A DNA stretch of 14,213 nucleotides from an uncultured Clostridia bacterium (GTDB taxonomy: Bacteria > Bacillota > Clostridia > UBA1381). Positions 1 through 7,426 of this stretch are shown here, piece after piece. Position numbers and translations under genes: made by a program. The first letter of the stretch is position 1. The number at the start of each line of letters is the position of its first letter. The stretch lies in NCBI GenBank assembly GCA_905236685.1, contig CAJOPD010000038.1, forward strand, positions 1-14,213, written 5' to 3'. The notes below the pieces were generated by a model. The model saw only the letters and a list, made by a program, of their open reading frames with translations, was not told the DNA's origin and ran no database searches.

Positions 1-1069
1 TGCCGACAAGACCCATACCAAGCCTGTCCTCCGGTACAAACGCAAGCCTTACGCCCATTTCCCTGATTTCCCGCGGGGTTTTATCGCGCAGATTTTCCGT
101 TTTTTCCGTCTTTGGATTTATATAGGTGATTTTTCCGCCGTTTAGGTGTTGAAGTCCTGCTATTGCCTCCAAAAGCTCGCGCTGTCCGCTGCCGGCAATA
201 CCGGCAATACCCAGAATTTCGCCCGAATTCGCCGTAAAGGAAATATCGTCCAAAAGCTTTACTCCTTCACGGTTTACACAGCTTATCTTCTCTATTACAA
301 GCCTTTCTTTGACATTTTCAGGCTTATCTCTTTCAATGTTCAAGCTGACCTTTTTGCCCACCATCATTTCGGTAAGCTTTGCCTCATCTGTTTCAGCGGT
401 CTTTACCGTCCCGATATATTCGCCCTTTCTCAAAACCGCTACTCTGTCGGAAAGGGAAAGCACTTCGTGAAGCTTGTGAGTTATGATTATTATCGTCTTT
501 CCGCTGTCGCGCATTTTACGCAGGACCGTAAAGAGTTTTTTCGTTTCCTGCGGCGTCAGAACCGCCGTAGGCTCGTCAAGAATAAGTATATCTGCACCGC
601 GGAACAGCACCTTTATTATTTCAACCGTCTGTTTTTCAGAAACGGACATCTCGTATATCTTTTTTGCAGGGTCTATATCAAAGCCGTAAGCCTCGCTTAT
701 TTTGCTGATTTCCTTTTCGTATGCCTTCATATCAAACTTGCCGCTGTCGGTAAGCCCCAAAACGATATTTTCCGCCGCCGTAAAGATATCTACAAGCTTA
801 AAATGCTGATGTATCATACCTATTTTATGGTCAAAGGCGTCCTTCGGCGAGCGTATAACAACCTCCTCGCCGTCAATAAAGATTTCGCCGCTGTCCGGGA
901 AATATATGCCCGAAATCATATTCATAAGGGTAGTTTTTCCGCTGCCGTTTTCGCCCAGAACGGACAGTATTTCGCCGCGGTTTACCGTCATTGAAACATC
1001 TTTGTTGGCAACTATGCTGCCGAAGTATTTTGTTATATTTTTCAGTTCTATCGCGGGTGTATGGTCCAC
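1..1069 (-). CDS. Nucleoside-type ABC transporter ATP-binding protein, two NBDs (3' end off window)
   Basis: This is the ATPase of a BMP-type (purine nucleoside) ABC importer, acting on the inner face of the membrane. It is open at the left edge; 356 residues are visible of roughly 500 expected for the NupO/YufO/RbsA type. The start is GTG at 1069, chosen because GGGAGG lies just upstream. NBD1 has Walker A GENGSGKTT (residues 39-47), a Q-loop in the context MIHQHF, an ABC signature region VSEKQTVEI and Walker B ILILDEPTA. NBD2 begins near residue 275 and has the degenerate P-loop GIAGSGQREL, where Gln replaces the catalytic Lys, followed by FVPEDRLGMG. The asymmetric pair is normal for this family. 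It lies 127 bases after the binding-protein gene, and the permeases should follow beyond the edge. Exact substrate is inferred from the neighbours. Confidence 0.93.
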   Translation of the reverse strand, partial: MDHTPAIELKNITKYFGSIVANKDVSMTVNRGEILSVLGENGSGKTTLMNMISGIYFPDSGEIFIDGEEVVIRSPKDAFDHKIGMIHQHFKLVDIFTAAENIVLGLTDSGKFDMKAYEKEISKISEAYGFDIDPAKKIYEMSVSEKQTVEIIKVLFRGADILILDEPTAVLTPQETKKLFTVLRKMRDSGKTIIIITHKLHEVLSLSDRVAVLRKGEYIGTVKTAETDEAKLTEMMVGKKVSLNIERDKPENVKERLVIEKISCVNREGVKLLDDISFTANSGEILGIAGIAGSGQRELLEAIAGLQHLNGGKITYINPKTEKTENLRDKTPREIREMGVRLAFVPEDRLGMGLVG

Positions 1070-1138
1070 TGCTATTCCTCCCAGAATTTATTTTTTGTCT
1101 TGAAAGAATACGCAAAATGTTGCGTACTTTTTTAAGAT

Positions 1139-1178
1139 AAAAAACAAGTTGAGGCGGAGAAGAAATTCTTACTCCGCC
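1139..1178 (-). terminator. Hairpin between BMP lipoprotein and ABC ATPase genes (probable attenuator)
   Basis: GGCGGAG at 1153-1159 pairs with CTCCGCC at 1172-1178, and an inner AAGA/TCTT pairing extends the stem. On the minus strand a run of six U lies at 1139-1144, eight bases after the stem, so it is a weak intrinsic terminator. It sits 19 bases past the lipoprotein stop. Such hairpins commonly let the binding protein be made in excess over the ATPase and permeases; that role is inferred here. Confidence 0.6.
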
Positions 1179-1196
1179 TTCTTGCTATCCTTAATT

Positions 1197-2411
1197 TTAG
1201 AACGCGCTGTTCAAAAGTGTTATACCGTCGATTTTCAAATCGAAGTATGGAGCTGAACGCATTTCTGATTCGTGGAAATATCCGTCTTTAATAACTTCTG
1301 TATCAGGTGTATAATCAGCGTCTGTATCTACATCTGCAAGATAAGAATCAAGCGTCTTGCCTTCTACTGTAAATGCTGCTGTATCAAACACCTTGATTTT
1401 GCCGCTCTTTATGTCAGCTTCTGCTTTTGCTAATGCTTCCTTTGTACCCTTTGCAGCAGCAGCTTCGTTTACATCTGTAAGTTTAACTGAGCCTGTTTCA
1501 AGTCCGCCTACCCAGTCAGCACCGATTTCCTTGCCGCTTTCATAGCAATCGATTACATACTTGTAGTAAGGAGCCCAGTCAATTCTTGATGATACAATAA
1601 ATGTGTTGGGGCAAGCTGCCTGTGTGCTTCCGTTGTAGGAAATATTAGGAATGTTTGCATTTTCGCAAGCTGTCGGAGCGCCCATTGAGTCAGCGTGCTG
1701 GCTGATAAGCTTACAGTTGTCGCTGATTAACTTTGTTGCAGCTTCCTTTTCCAATGCTTCGTCATACCAGCTGCCTGTGAACTGAACTTCCATTGTAGCT
1801 GTCGGGCAAACAGAGCGTGCGCCCAAGAAGAAGGAAGTATAACCTGAAACAACTTCTGCGTATGTATATGCGCCTACATAACCGATTTTAGCTTCTTCTG
1901 CTGTGAATTCGCCGTTTTCAATCATTTCGTTGAGTTTCATACCAGCTGCAATACCTGCAAGGTATCTTCCTTCATATATTGAAGCGAATGCATTGTGGAA
2001 GTTGGGAAGATTTTCTGTATGAGCTGTTGTTCCTGTTGCATGACAGAACTGAACCTCAGGGAATTCCTGAGCAGCCTTTAACATATAAGGCTCGTGTCCG
2101 AAGCTGTCTGCAAATACTATATTACAACCTTGGTCTGCAAGGTCTGCTGCTGCTTCATAGCACTCGTTGCCTTCGGGAACATTTGTCTTGAAGATAACCT
2201 GTTCATCTGTAAGTCCCAAGTCTTTTTGTACTTCTCTTGCTGCGTCCATAAAGTTTTTGTCATAGGTTGAGTTTTCATCGTGCAGGAATATGAAACCTAA
2301 TTTAAGGTCTGCATCTGCAACTTCCTCTGCCTTCTTTCCGCAGCTTGTGAGTGCGAAACAAGATGCCGCAACCATTGCAAGCACCATCAATAAGGATAAT
2401 ACTTTTTTCAT
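1197..2411 (-). CDS. BMP-family substrate-binding lipoprotein (nucleoside ABC transporter)
   Basis: This is the extracytoplasmic binding protein of the BMP/Med/TmpC family, which captures purine nucleosides for an ABC importer. The 404-residue product begins with a lipoprotein signal peptide: a KK start, a hydrophobic stretch, and a lipobox LTSC with the lipid-accepting cysteine at residue 24. The mature chain shows family features such as LGFIFLHDENSTYDKNF, IVFADSFGHE and GRYLAGIAAGMK. The start is ATG with GGAGG nine bases upstream. Codon use is visibly different from neighbours, with many GCT/GCA alanines and TCT serines, which suits high expression. It lies 64 bases after xpt, so it should share the guanine riboswitch, and it precedes the ATPase. 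That context supports guanosine, xanthosine or a related purine as ligand, though this is inferred. Confidence 0.93.
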   Translation of the reverse strand: MKKVLSLLMVLAMVAASCFALTSCGKKAEEVADADLKLGFIFLHDENSTYDKNFMDAAREVQKDLGLTDEQVIFKTNVPEGNECYEAAADLADQGCNIVFADSFGHEPYMLKAAQEFPEVQFCHATGTTAHTENLPNFHNAFASIYEGRYLAGIAAGMKLNEMIENGEFTAEEAKIGYVGAYTYAEVVSGYTSFFLGARSVCPTATMEVQFTGSWYDEALEKEAATKLISDNCKLISQHADSMGAPTACENANIPNISYNGSTQAACPNTFIVSSRIDWAPYYKYVIDCYESGKEIGADWVGGLETGSVKLTDVNEAAAAKGTKEALAKAEADIKSGKIKVFDTAAFTVEGKTLDSYLADVDTDADYTPDTEVIKDGYFHESEMRSAPYFDLKIDGITLLNSAF

Positions 2412-2452
2412 AAAATGATACCTCCACGCCTTTTAAGGCAAATTTTTAATTT

Positions 2453-2471
2453 ATGTAAATTTAATTTACAT
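2453..2471. repeat. AT-rich inverted repeat between xpt and the BMP gene
   Basis: ATGTAAAT (2453-2460) and ATTTACAT (2464-2471) form a perfect 8-base inverted repeat around TTA, placed 5 bases past the xpt stop. There is no uracil tract after it on the minus strand, so it is not a convincing terminator. It could be an mRNA-stability or processing hairpin, or an operator; nothing in the sequence decides. Confidence 0.35.
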
Positions 2472-2475
2472 CACT

Positions 2476-3063
2476 TTAATCTTGCGGTCGGAACAGAATT
2501 TCCGTATCGGTCATCTTGTCGATAATGGCAAGGGATTCAACCCGTACGCCCTCGCTCCTTATAGCGTCGCCGCCCTTTTGAAAACCTTTTTCAATAGCAA
2601 TCGCCGCACCGACAACCTCGGCTCCCGCCTCCGCCGCTATGTTTAAAAGTCCTTTCAGCGCATTTCCGTCCGCCAAAAAATCATCTATAAGCAGCAGCTT
2701 GTCCTCTTTTTTAATATACGCACGGTCAACCGATATAACATTCACCGTACCCTTTGTAAAGGACCTGACCTCTGCACAAAATCTGTCGCTTGACAGATTT
2801 TTCGCGTCGCCTTTTTTTGCAAAAACAACAGGAACTCCCATATAAAACGCCGCCGCAACGGCAATAGCTATGCCCGACGCCTCAACGGTCAGGATTTTAT
2901 TGACGCCCGAGCCCTCATAAAGCCGTGCTATTTCCTTTCCCATTTCCAGCAAAAACGCCGTGTCTATCTGCTGGTTTAAAAAACTGCTTACTTTAAGAAC
3001 ATTACCCGCAAAAACCTGTCCTTCACTCTGTATTTTTTCTTCGAGCGCTCTTATTGCAATCAC
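2476..3063 (-). CDS. xpt: Xanthine phosphoribosyltransferase
   Basis: This cytosolic enzyme converts xanthine (and more weakly guanine) plus PRPP to XMP/GMP in purine salvage. The 195-residue product matches Bacillus subtilis Xpt throughout: LKVSSFLNQQID near residue 23, ILTVEASGIA near 57, VPVVFAKK near 77, SFTKGTVN near 101, and the PRPP loop LLLIDDFLADGNAL at 123-136. It is the first gene after a guanine riboswitch, and the uptake genes follow in the same direction. The start is problematic. The GTG at 3063 overlaps the only good ribosome site (AAAGGGGTGA). The codon at ideal spacing, which aligns with the usual first Met, is ATA at 3052-3054. Identity is secure; the exact first residue is not. 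Confidence 0.95.
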   Translation of the reverse strand: MIAIRALEEKIQSEGQVFAGNVLKVSSFLNQQIDTAFLLEMGKEIARLYEGSGVNKILTVEASGIAIAVAAAFYMGVPVVFAKKGDAKNLSSDRFCAEVRSFTKGTVNVISVDRAYIKKEDKLLLIDDFLADGNALKGLLNIAAEAGAEVVGAAIAIEKGFQKGGDAIRSEGVRVESLAIIDKMTDTEILFRPQD

Positions 3064-3074
3064 CCCTTTAAACT

Positions 3075-3102
3075 AAAAAAACATATCTTAAAAAAGATAT
3101 GT
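3075..3102 (-). terminator. Riboswitch-controlled terminator upstream of xpt
   Basis: On the minus strand ACATATCTT and AAGATATGT (3094-3102 and 3081-3089) form a perfect 9-base stem with a four-base loop, followed by six U (3075-3080). The upstream arm overlaps TTGGCAACATAT (3099-3110). That segment is complementary to the 5' side of the aptamer's P1 stem (about 3197-3208), which gives a clear antiterminator. Ligand binding locks P1, frees the arm and lets the terminator form. Confidence 0.9.
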
Positions 3103-3130
3103 TGCCAACAGCAATAAACACCTGCTATGC

Positions 3131-3200
3131 TCCCAATAGTCGCAATTTTTACGGCATTGCGGTAGAAACATTCGGACCATATCTCCCGAAACTATATTGG
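3131..3200 (-). promoter_or_regulatory. Guanine-class purine riboswitch aptamer
   Basis: The minus-strand RNA shows the purine riboswitch core in order: P1 arm TATTGG (3195-3200), a P2 hairpin with the GATATGG loop, J2/3 GTTTCTACC, a P3 hairpin CGCAAT/ATTGCG with a CCGTAAA loop, then CGACTAT and P1 arm CCAATA in the plus-strand reading (3133-3138). The GACTAT of J3/1 carries C at the specificity position, as in guanine aptamers; adenine aptamers have U there. With the downstream terminator it should act as an OFF switch, repressing xpt and the BMP transporter when guanine or hypoxanthine is plentiful. Confidence 0.95.
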
Positions 3201-3228
3201 CAACAATATGGACTTTTATTACGAAATT

Positions 3229-3257
3229 ATGATAACATAGTTTCAAAATGATGTCAA
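3229..3257 (-). promoter_or_regulatory. Sigma-A promoter of the xpt operon
   Basis: On the minus strand TTGACA (3252-3257) and TATCAT (3229-3234) are spaced by exactly 17 bases, and TG one base ahead of the -10 makes an extended -10. Transcription would start near 3222, about 20 bases before the riboswitch P1 stem. The rest of the stretch up to 3390 is AT-rich and shows nothing else I can support. Confidence 0.85.
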
Positions 3258-3390
3258 TCGTTTTTTATCTTTTTTTGACAAAAGTCCCAATTTTTTTTAC
3301 ACATTTTCCTGCATTTTATGTATTTTCACAAAACCGCTACATATTGTGCCGTATTATGCTGTAAATTTACTAAATTTCCATATTTTGCCC

Positions 3391-3418
3391 AAAGCAAAAA
3401 GCGGGGTTTTTGCCCGCC
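3391..3418 (-). terminator. Terminator of the hemolysin III-like gene
   Basis: On the minus strand GCGGG (3413-3417) pairs with CCCGC (3401-3405) around an A-rich loop, followed by TTTTTGCTTT. It begins 7 bases past the stop codon of the upstream membrane-protein gene, which isolates that gene from the xpt promoter. Confidence 0.75.
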
Positions 3419-3424
3419 TTTCGC

Positions 3425-4099
3425 CTAAACTATATACAGGAGAATGTAAAACATCTGTAAAACGCTTCCCGCAACAACGAAAAGATGAAATACAGAATGC
3501 ATATATTTATACTTTTTTTGCAGTCCGTAAAAGATTATTCCCGCCGTGTATGCTATACCGCCCCAAACCAGCAGCCGCATACCTCCGCGCGCCTCCAAAA
3601 ATGAGTATGCTTTATATGCGCCCAAAATGCACCAGCCCATTGCAATGTAGCATATCATAGAGAAAACTCTGTATCTTCTCAAATCAATGGCGTTTAATGT
3701 TATTCCCAAAACCGCCGCCGCCCATACTATCCCGAAAATCCACCACGCAAGGCGCGGGTCAAATTCGCGCAGCGCCACAAGGCAAATCGGCGTATATGTC
3801 CCTGCGATAAGTATGAAAATCGAACAATGGTCTATAATCTGAAAAACCTTTTTTGCCTTCTTTTCAGGGTTAAGACCGTGATATATGCTGGAACAGGTAT
3901 ATAAAATAATCATTGCCGTGCCGTAAATTGCACTCCCGACAACGCCGTATATGTTTTTATGCACGGCGGCGAAAACCACGCACAAAACCACCGCCGCAAT
4001 ACCTGTCGCACCGCCTGCAATATGCGATACCATATTGAATATTTCCTCGCCCCTTGTGTATTCCGGGAGCGTCCGCTCATCAAGCTTTTGCCTTTTCAC
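3425..4099 (-). CDS. Hemolysin III / TrhA family seven-helix membrane protein
   Basis: This is an integral membrane protein of the HlyIII/TrhA (YqfA, YplQ) group, related to PAQR receptors and linked in other bacteria to membrane homeostasis. At 224 residues it is family length, with about seven hydrophobic segments. Motifs visible are EEIFNMVSHIAG near residue 18, SSIYHG near 70, DHCSIFILIAGTYTPI near 90, and near the C terminus HSVFHLFVVAGS, which includes the expected conserved histidines. The start is GTG, with GAGGT upstream at suitable spacing. A terminator follows directly, so it is probably a single-gene unit, divergent from the DUF1836 gene. The historical name does not mean it is a toxin. 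Its promoter is unclear; only weak matches overlap the opposing promoter. Confidence 0.93.
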   Translation of the reverse strand: MKRQKLDERTLPEYTRGEEIFNMVSHIAGGATGIAAVVLCVVFAAVHKNIYGVVGSAIYGTAMIILYTCSSIYHGLNPEKKAKKVFQIIDHCSIFILIAGTYTPICLVALREFDPRLAWWIFGIVWAAAVLGITLNAIDLRRYRVFSMICYIAMGWCILGAYKAYSFLEARGGMRLLVWGGIAYTAGIIFYGLQKKYKYMHSVFHLFVVAGSVLQMFYILLYIV

Positions 4100-4160
4100 T
4101 TCTTTTACCTCATTTATGTTATTATTTTATCTTGTTTTTCCTAATATGTTGCCCATATTA

Positions 4161-4189
4161 TTGACATTTTACATAATATGCAATATAAT
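4161..4189 (+). promoter_or_regulatory. Consensus sigma-A promoter of the DUF1836 gene
   Basis: TTGACA (4161-4166) and TATAAT (4184-4189) are both perfect, with a 17-base spacer. The start of transcription would be near 4196, giving a leader of about 25 bases before the ATG at 4221. Confidence 0.88.
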
Positions 4190-4220
4190 GTGCTTGTATT
4201 CTGATTAAAGGAGTTTTGAT

Positions 4221-4778
4221 ATGTATATAGAAAAAGATAAATTTGTAGCCGTTTTTTCCGAGATGACCGACGAAAACGCCCGCCCGTCCCTGCCTTTGTG
4301 GAACGAACTTCCCGACCTCGAACTTTATATGGACCAGGTTATTTCTTTTATCTCAAAATATTTTGATACGCCTTCGTCGGAAAAAATCATAACTCCGTCT
4401 ATGGTGAATAACTATGTAAAGCTTGGCACAATTCCTGCGCCCGTGCGCAAAAAATATTCAAAAGAACATCTTGCATATCTTTTTATGGTATGCACCTTAA
4501 AGCAAACTCTTGATATGGCTACCATTCAGAAAATCATACCCGTCGGGCTGAACGCACCGCAGATAGAATATATCTACAATTCCTTTGTCAAAAATCAGGG
4601 CAAAGCATACGGCTATGTGACCGAAAATGTTTTAAATGTCGCCCTTCCCATTTTTGAAAATGAGGGCGAAAATCAGGACAGATTAAATGACCTTTTGTTG
4701 CAGGTTGCGTCTGCCGCAAATATTTTCAAGCTGCTCACCGAAAAACTTGCCGACTGTCATAAAACCGAAAAGGAATAA
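4221..4778 (+). CDS. DUF1836 domain protein, putative DNA-binding regulator
   Basis: This 185-residue soluble protein carries the DUF1836 signature: LPDLELYMDQVISFI (residues 30-44), IITPSMVNNYVKLGTIPAP (56-74), KKYSKEHLAYLFMVCTLKQ (77-95). The ITPSMVNNYVK stretch resembles the turn and recognition helix of a MerR-like winged helix, so DNA binding is a reasonable guess, but no target is known to me. The C-terminal part (about 110-185) is helical, with no catalytic motif visible. The start is supported by AAAGGAG seven bases upstream of the ATG. The gene has its own consensus promoter and terminator and lies between the divergent hemolysin III gene and the convergent FadD-like gene. Such proteins are common as single genes in Firmicutes. 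Confidence 0.9.
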   Translation: MYIEKDKFVAVFSEMTDENARPSLPLWNELPDLELYMDQVISFISKYFDTPSSEKIITPSMVNNYVKLGTIPAPVRKKYSKEHLAYLFMVCTLKQTLDMATIQKIIPVGLNAPQIEYIYNSFVKNQGKAYGYVTENVLNVALPIFENEGENQDRLNDLLLQVASAANIFKLLTEKLADCHKTEKE

Positions 4779-4782
4779 CCCC

Positions 4783-4806
4783 AAAACCGCATTATGCGGT
4801 TTTTTT
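4783..4806 (+). terminator. Intrinsic terminator after the DUF1836 gene
   Basis: AAAACCGCA (4783-4791) pairs with TGCGGTTTT (4795-4803) around TTA, followed by a run of T. Because the stem begins with four A it may also work weakly for the convergent ligase gene, whose stop codon is at 4805. Confidence 0.9.
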
Positions 4807-6454
4807 ATTCAACATATTTTTGTCTTTTTATTTTGTTGGTAGTCGTTTTTTCAAACGCTTCTTTTTCCATAATAATTTCCTGCACCTGCTTATACTTTGG
4901 AAGTCTTGCAAGCTCGCCCGAAATTTTTATTCTGAGTTCCTCGGGACTTAAAGGCATATCGGGATTTACAAAAACCCGCGCAGTAAGACTTTTTTGATAT
5001 CCTCCTATGTCTTTTTTGGAAAATACTATCACTTCTTTTACTTCGGGTATTGCCTGAATGTACTCCTCAATTTCCTCGGGGAAGATATTTTTTCCGTTTG
5101 TTAAAACAATAAGATTTTTCTTTCTTCCCGTAATTATCAGCTGTCTTTTATCGGTAAATTTGCCGTAATCGCCTGTGTAAAACCAGCCGTCCTTTAAAAC
5201 CTCGGCAGTTTTTTCGGGCTCTTTGTAATAGCCGAGCATTACGCTGTCGCCCTTTACCTTTATTTCGCCTATACCGTCCTTGTCGGGAGCGTCAATCCGC
5301 ACCTCGTTGCACGGCAGCGTAACTCCGACGGTAACAGGGTCGTCAAAATGCTCACGGTTTCCCGTTACAAGCGGCGAACACTCGGTTATGCCGTAGCCTG
5401 TCTGCAAGGATATGCCGATGTCGTCAAAAAAATATGCTATTTCGGGACGCAGAGGCGCACCGCCGCAAATCAGCTTTTCCATTCTTCCGCCAAAAACAGC
5501 GTGAATTTCGCCGAAAAATTGCTTCCTTTTGTCAATTCCCACTTTCAGCAAGGACCTGGAAAGCGCAAGCAAAAGCTTAAACCCTTTTTCCTTACCCTTT
5601 TTCCTGATATTTGCCCAAATTCTTTCATAAAAAAGCTCGGCAAAAGCAGGCACTATCATCATATATGTCGGCTTAAACAGCAGCAAGCTTTTTGTAACGC
5701 TTTTTAAGCTCTTGTTTATGCAGACTGTTGAGCCTTCGTGAACAGCCATCAAAAGCCCGCCGACAAGCTCGTAAGAGTGATGATACGGCAAAACCGAAAG
5801 CGCTATGCCCGATACATCGGCTATTTCCAGCCCCGAACATACGCAGGCAAGCATATTTTTCTCGGACAACATAACGCCCTTGGGATTTCCCGTTGTTCCC
5901 GAAGTATAAAGTATCATCTTCATCTCGTCGGACGGACTTAATTCCGTTTCGGAGTATCTTGTATCGCCCTTTGAAACGGCTTCCCTGCCCTTTTTTACAA
6001 GACTTTCAAGCCCCTTTTCTTCATCATCAAGACTGACGATTTCCACACTCTTGGCAAAATCGGCGTCCCTCAAAAATTCATCATATTTTTTATCGCAAAA
6101 AACGATGTCCGCTTCGCTGTGATTTACCACATTTATTATATCCCCCTGCGGCAAGTCCTTGTCTATCGGAATAAAAACATTGTCCGACAAAATCGCCGTC
6201 ATATATACCAAAATCCACTTGTAGCTGTTATGACCTATGCAGGCTATGTGCTTATGCTGATAGCCCTTTTCGCAAAGCGCTGTCCCGAGCGATATAACCT
6301 CGCTGTAAAACTCGCCGTAAGTTACCTCTTTTACCGATTTTCCGTCCTCATATTTATACGCAACGGTATCCTTGTTCGTTTCTGCCTGCTTTTTCAGCAT
6401 TTCTCTTATCGTTTTGAAATGTTCAACCTTGTATAAAGGGTAATTTTTGTTCAT
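4805..6454 (-). CDS. AMP-forming acyl-CoA ligase, long-chain (FadD) type
   Basis: This enzyme of the adenylate-forming superfamily should join a fatty acid to CoA via an acyl-adenylate. It has the P-loop YTSGTTGNPKG (about residues 183-193), VLPYHHSYEL, the A5 motif TGYGITECSP (about 360), WFYTGDYG, and the hinge GRKKNLIVLTNGKNIFPEE that marks long-chain bacterial ligases. The C terminus is TTTNKIKR, whose Lys (about 541) takes the place of the catalytic lysine. I prefer ATG at 6454 (549 residues), with the GGCGGTGA site upstream. A GTG at 6469 would add five residues but sits 15 bases from the nearest AGGTGA. It has its own promoter and ends against the DUF1836 terminator. Roles could be lipid remodelling or uptake of exogenous fatty acids; the sequence does not decide. 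Confidence 0.93.
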   Translation of the reverse strand: MNKNYPLYKVEHFKTIREMLKKQAETNKDTVAYKYEDGKSVKEVTYGEFYSEVISLGTALCEKGYQHKHIACIGHNSYKWILVYMTAILSDNVFIPIDKDLPQGDIINVVNHSEADIVFCDKKYDEFLRDADFAKSVEIVSLDDEEKGLESLVKKGREAVSKGDTRYSETELSPSDEMKMILYTSGTTGNPKGVMLSEKNMLACVCSGLEIADVSGIALSVLPYHHSYELVGGLLMAVHEGSTVCINKSLKSVTKSLLLFKPTYMMIVPAFAELFYERIWANIRKKGKEKGFKLLLALSRSLLKVGIDKRKQFFGEIHAVFGGRMEKLICGGAPLRPEIAYFFDDIGISLQTGYGITECSPLVTGNREHFDDPVTVGVTLPCNEVRIDAPDKDGIGEIKVKGDSVMLGYYKEPEKTAEVLKDGWFYTGDYGKFTDKRQLIITGRKKNLIVLTNGKNIFPEEIEEYIQAIPEVKEVIVFSKKDIGGYQKSLTARVFVNPDMPLSPEELRIKISGELARLPKYKQVQEIIMEKEAFEKTTTNKIKRQKYVE

Positions 6455-6503
6455 AAACTTCACCGCCACATTAAAAATACTACATCACCTAATATTGAAT
6501 ACT

Positions 6504-6532
6504 ATTTTAAACTATATTTTATAATATGTCAA
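6504..6532 (-). promoter_or_regulatory. Promoter of the FadD-type ligase gene
   Basis: On the minus strand TTGACA (6527-6532) and TAAAAT (6504-6509) are 17 bases apart. The heptamer TAGTATT occurs twice just downstream (around 6498-6504 and 6475-6481), at the transcription start and in the leader. That could be a binding site, but I recognise no specific operator. Confidence 0.75.
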
Positions 6533-6552
6533 GTGTTTTTAAAAATTCCATT

Positions 6553-6585
6553 AAAAAATCTGCGAAAAAATTCCGCAGATTTTTT
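6553..6585 (-). terminator. Terminator after the amidohydrolase gene
   Basis: AAAAAATCTGCG (6553-6564) and CGCAGATTTTTT (6574-6585) form a 12-base stem with a U-rich end on either strand, so it is bidirectional in sequence. It begins 5 bases past the amidohydrolase stop at 6591 and closes the minus-strand operon. Confidence 0.9.
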
Positions 6586-6590
6586 ATTTT

Positions 6591-7385
6591 TTAAATTTTC
6601 AAAAGCTTTGCGCCGTTATCCCACAGAATTTCCCTTCTCTGCTCATCGGAAAGGTCAAGCGCAAAAAACCTTTGCAGCTCCTCCTTAGGCTCCCACATAG
6701 GATAATCGGTGCCGAAAAGGACTTTATCGACGCCGTAAATATCTATTATTTTTTCCGCCACGCCTTTTTCAAGCGCAAAAAGCGATGAGCTTGTATCCAC
6801 ATAAAAGTTTTTGTATTTTGCAAGCTTTTCCGCCGCTTCCTCCCAGACGGAATACCCGCCGAAATGCGCGCCGATAACGGTCAGGTTATCGTAAATATCA
6901 AGTATCGGTGCAATTCTGTTGGGGTTGGAGTTGTCATAACGCGAGTCGCCGCAGTGCATCAAAACGGGCAGAGAGTATCTTTCGCAAAGCTCGTATATTT
7001 TAAGCATACGGTAATCGTCCGACTTATACCCTTGGATATCGGGGTGGAGTTTTACGCCCTTTAATCCGAGGGAAATAAGCTCCTCAATATCCGCCTTCAT
7101 ATCCTCGCTTTCGGGGTGCATTGCGCCGAAGCCCGTCATTTTTCCGCCGCTTTGTGCCGCCTTCTCTGCTATAAAGTGGTTTATTCTTGAAACCTGCTTA
7201 GGCGTTGTTGCGACAGACTGGACAAGGTAATGCGTAAATCCCGCCTCATCTCCCGCTTTTACAAGAGTATCGGCTCTTCCGTCCATTCTCATTTTTGCAT
7301 CGTAAAATTTTCCTATCGCCATAGCGGCTTTCAATGCCACTTTTTCAGGAAAAATATGACAGTGCATATCCAAAATTTTATACAT
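6591..7385 (-). CDS. Metal-dependent amidohydrolase-family (Amidohydro_2) TIM-barrel protein
   Basis: This 264-residue cytosolic protein belongs to the amidohydrolase superfamily branch that includes ACMSD-like decarboxylases and related hydrolases. Ligand motifs are present and ordered: HCH (residues 8-10), GVKLHPD (110-116), HCGD (144-147), GAHFGG (172-177) and GTDYPMW (226-231, Asp 227). A complete metal site is therefore likely. The start is ATG at 7385, with AAGGAA about 12 bases upstream, a little far. It is the last gene before a strong terminator and lies 151 bases after ilvE with a structured spacer between them. It may be transcribed with ilvE or from an unseen promoter. The substrate cannot be read from the sequence; hydrolysis or non-oxidative decarboxylation are both possible. 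Confidence 0.88.
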   Translation of the reverse strand: MYKILDMHCHIFPEKVALKAAMAIGKFYDAKMRMDGRADTLVKAGDEAGFTHYLVQSVATTPKQVSRINHFIAEKAAQSGGKMTGFGAMHPESEDMKADIEELISLGLKGVKLHPDIQGYKSDDYRMLKIYELCERYSLPVLMHCGDSRYDNSNPNRIAPILDIYDNLTVIGAHFGGYSVWEEAAEKLAKYKNFYVDTSSSLFALEKGVAEKIIDIYGVDKVLFGTDYPMWEPKEELQRFFALDLSDEQRREILWDNGAKLLKI

Positions 7386-7403
7386 TATTATATCCGTTCC
7401 TTC

Positions 7404-7418
7404 TGTGCCTACGGCACA
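7404..7418 (-). repeat. Small hairpin just upstream of the amidohydrolase ribosome site
   Basis: TGTGCC (7404-7409) and GGCACA (7413-7418) enclose TAC, giving a stable 6-base stem immediately upstream of the AGAAGGAA site. There is no uracil tract after it, so it is not a terminator. It may protect the downstream message or affect initiation. Confidence 0.4.
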
Positions 7419-7426
7419 AAATCTTA

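Noticed and set aside
146..994. Long plus-strand ORF (282 codons) near the left edge
   Set aside because: It lies wholly antisense to the ABC ATPase, whose Walker and signature motifs are clear. The plus-strand translation has no recognisable motif and reflects GC-skewed codon positions of the real gene.
3425..4099. Reading the hemolysin III gene as a toxin
   Set aside because: The family name is historical. The sequence is a TrhA/PAQR-like membrane protein found widely in harmless bacteria, with no secretion or virulence context here.
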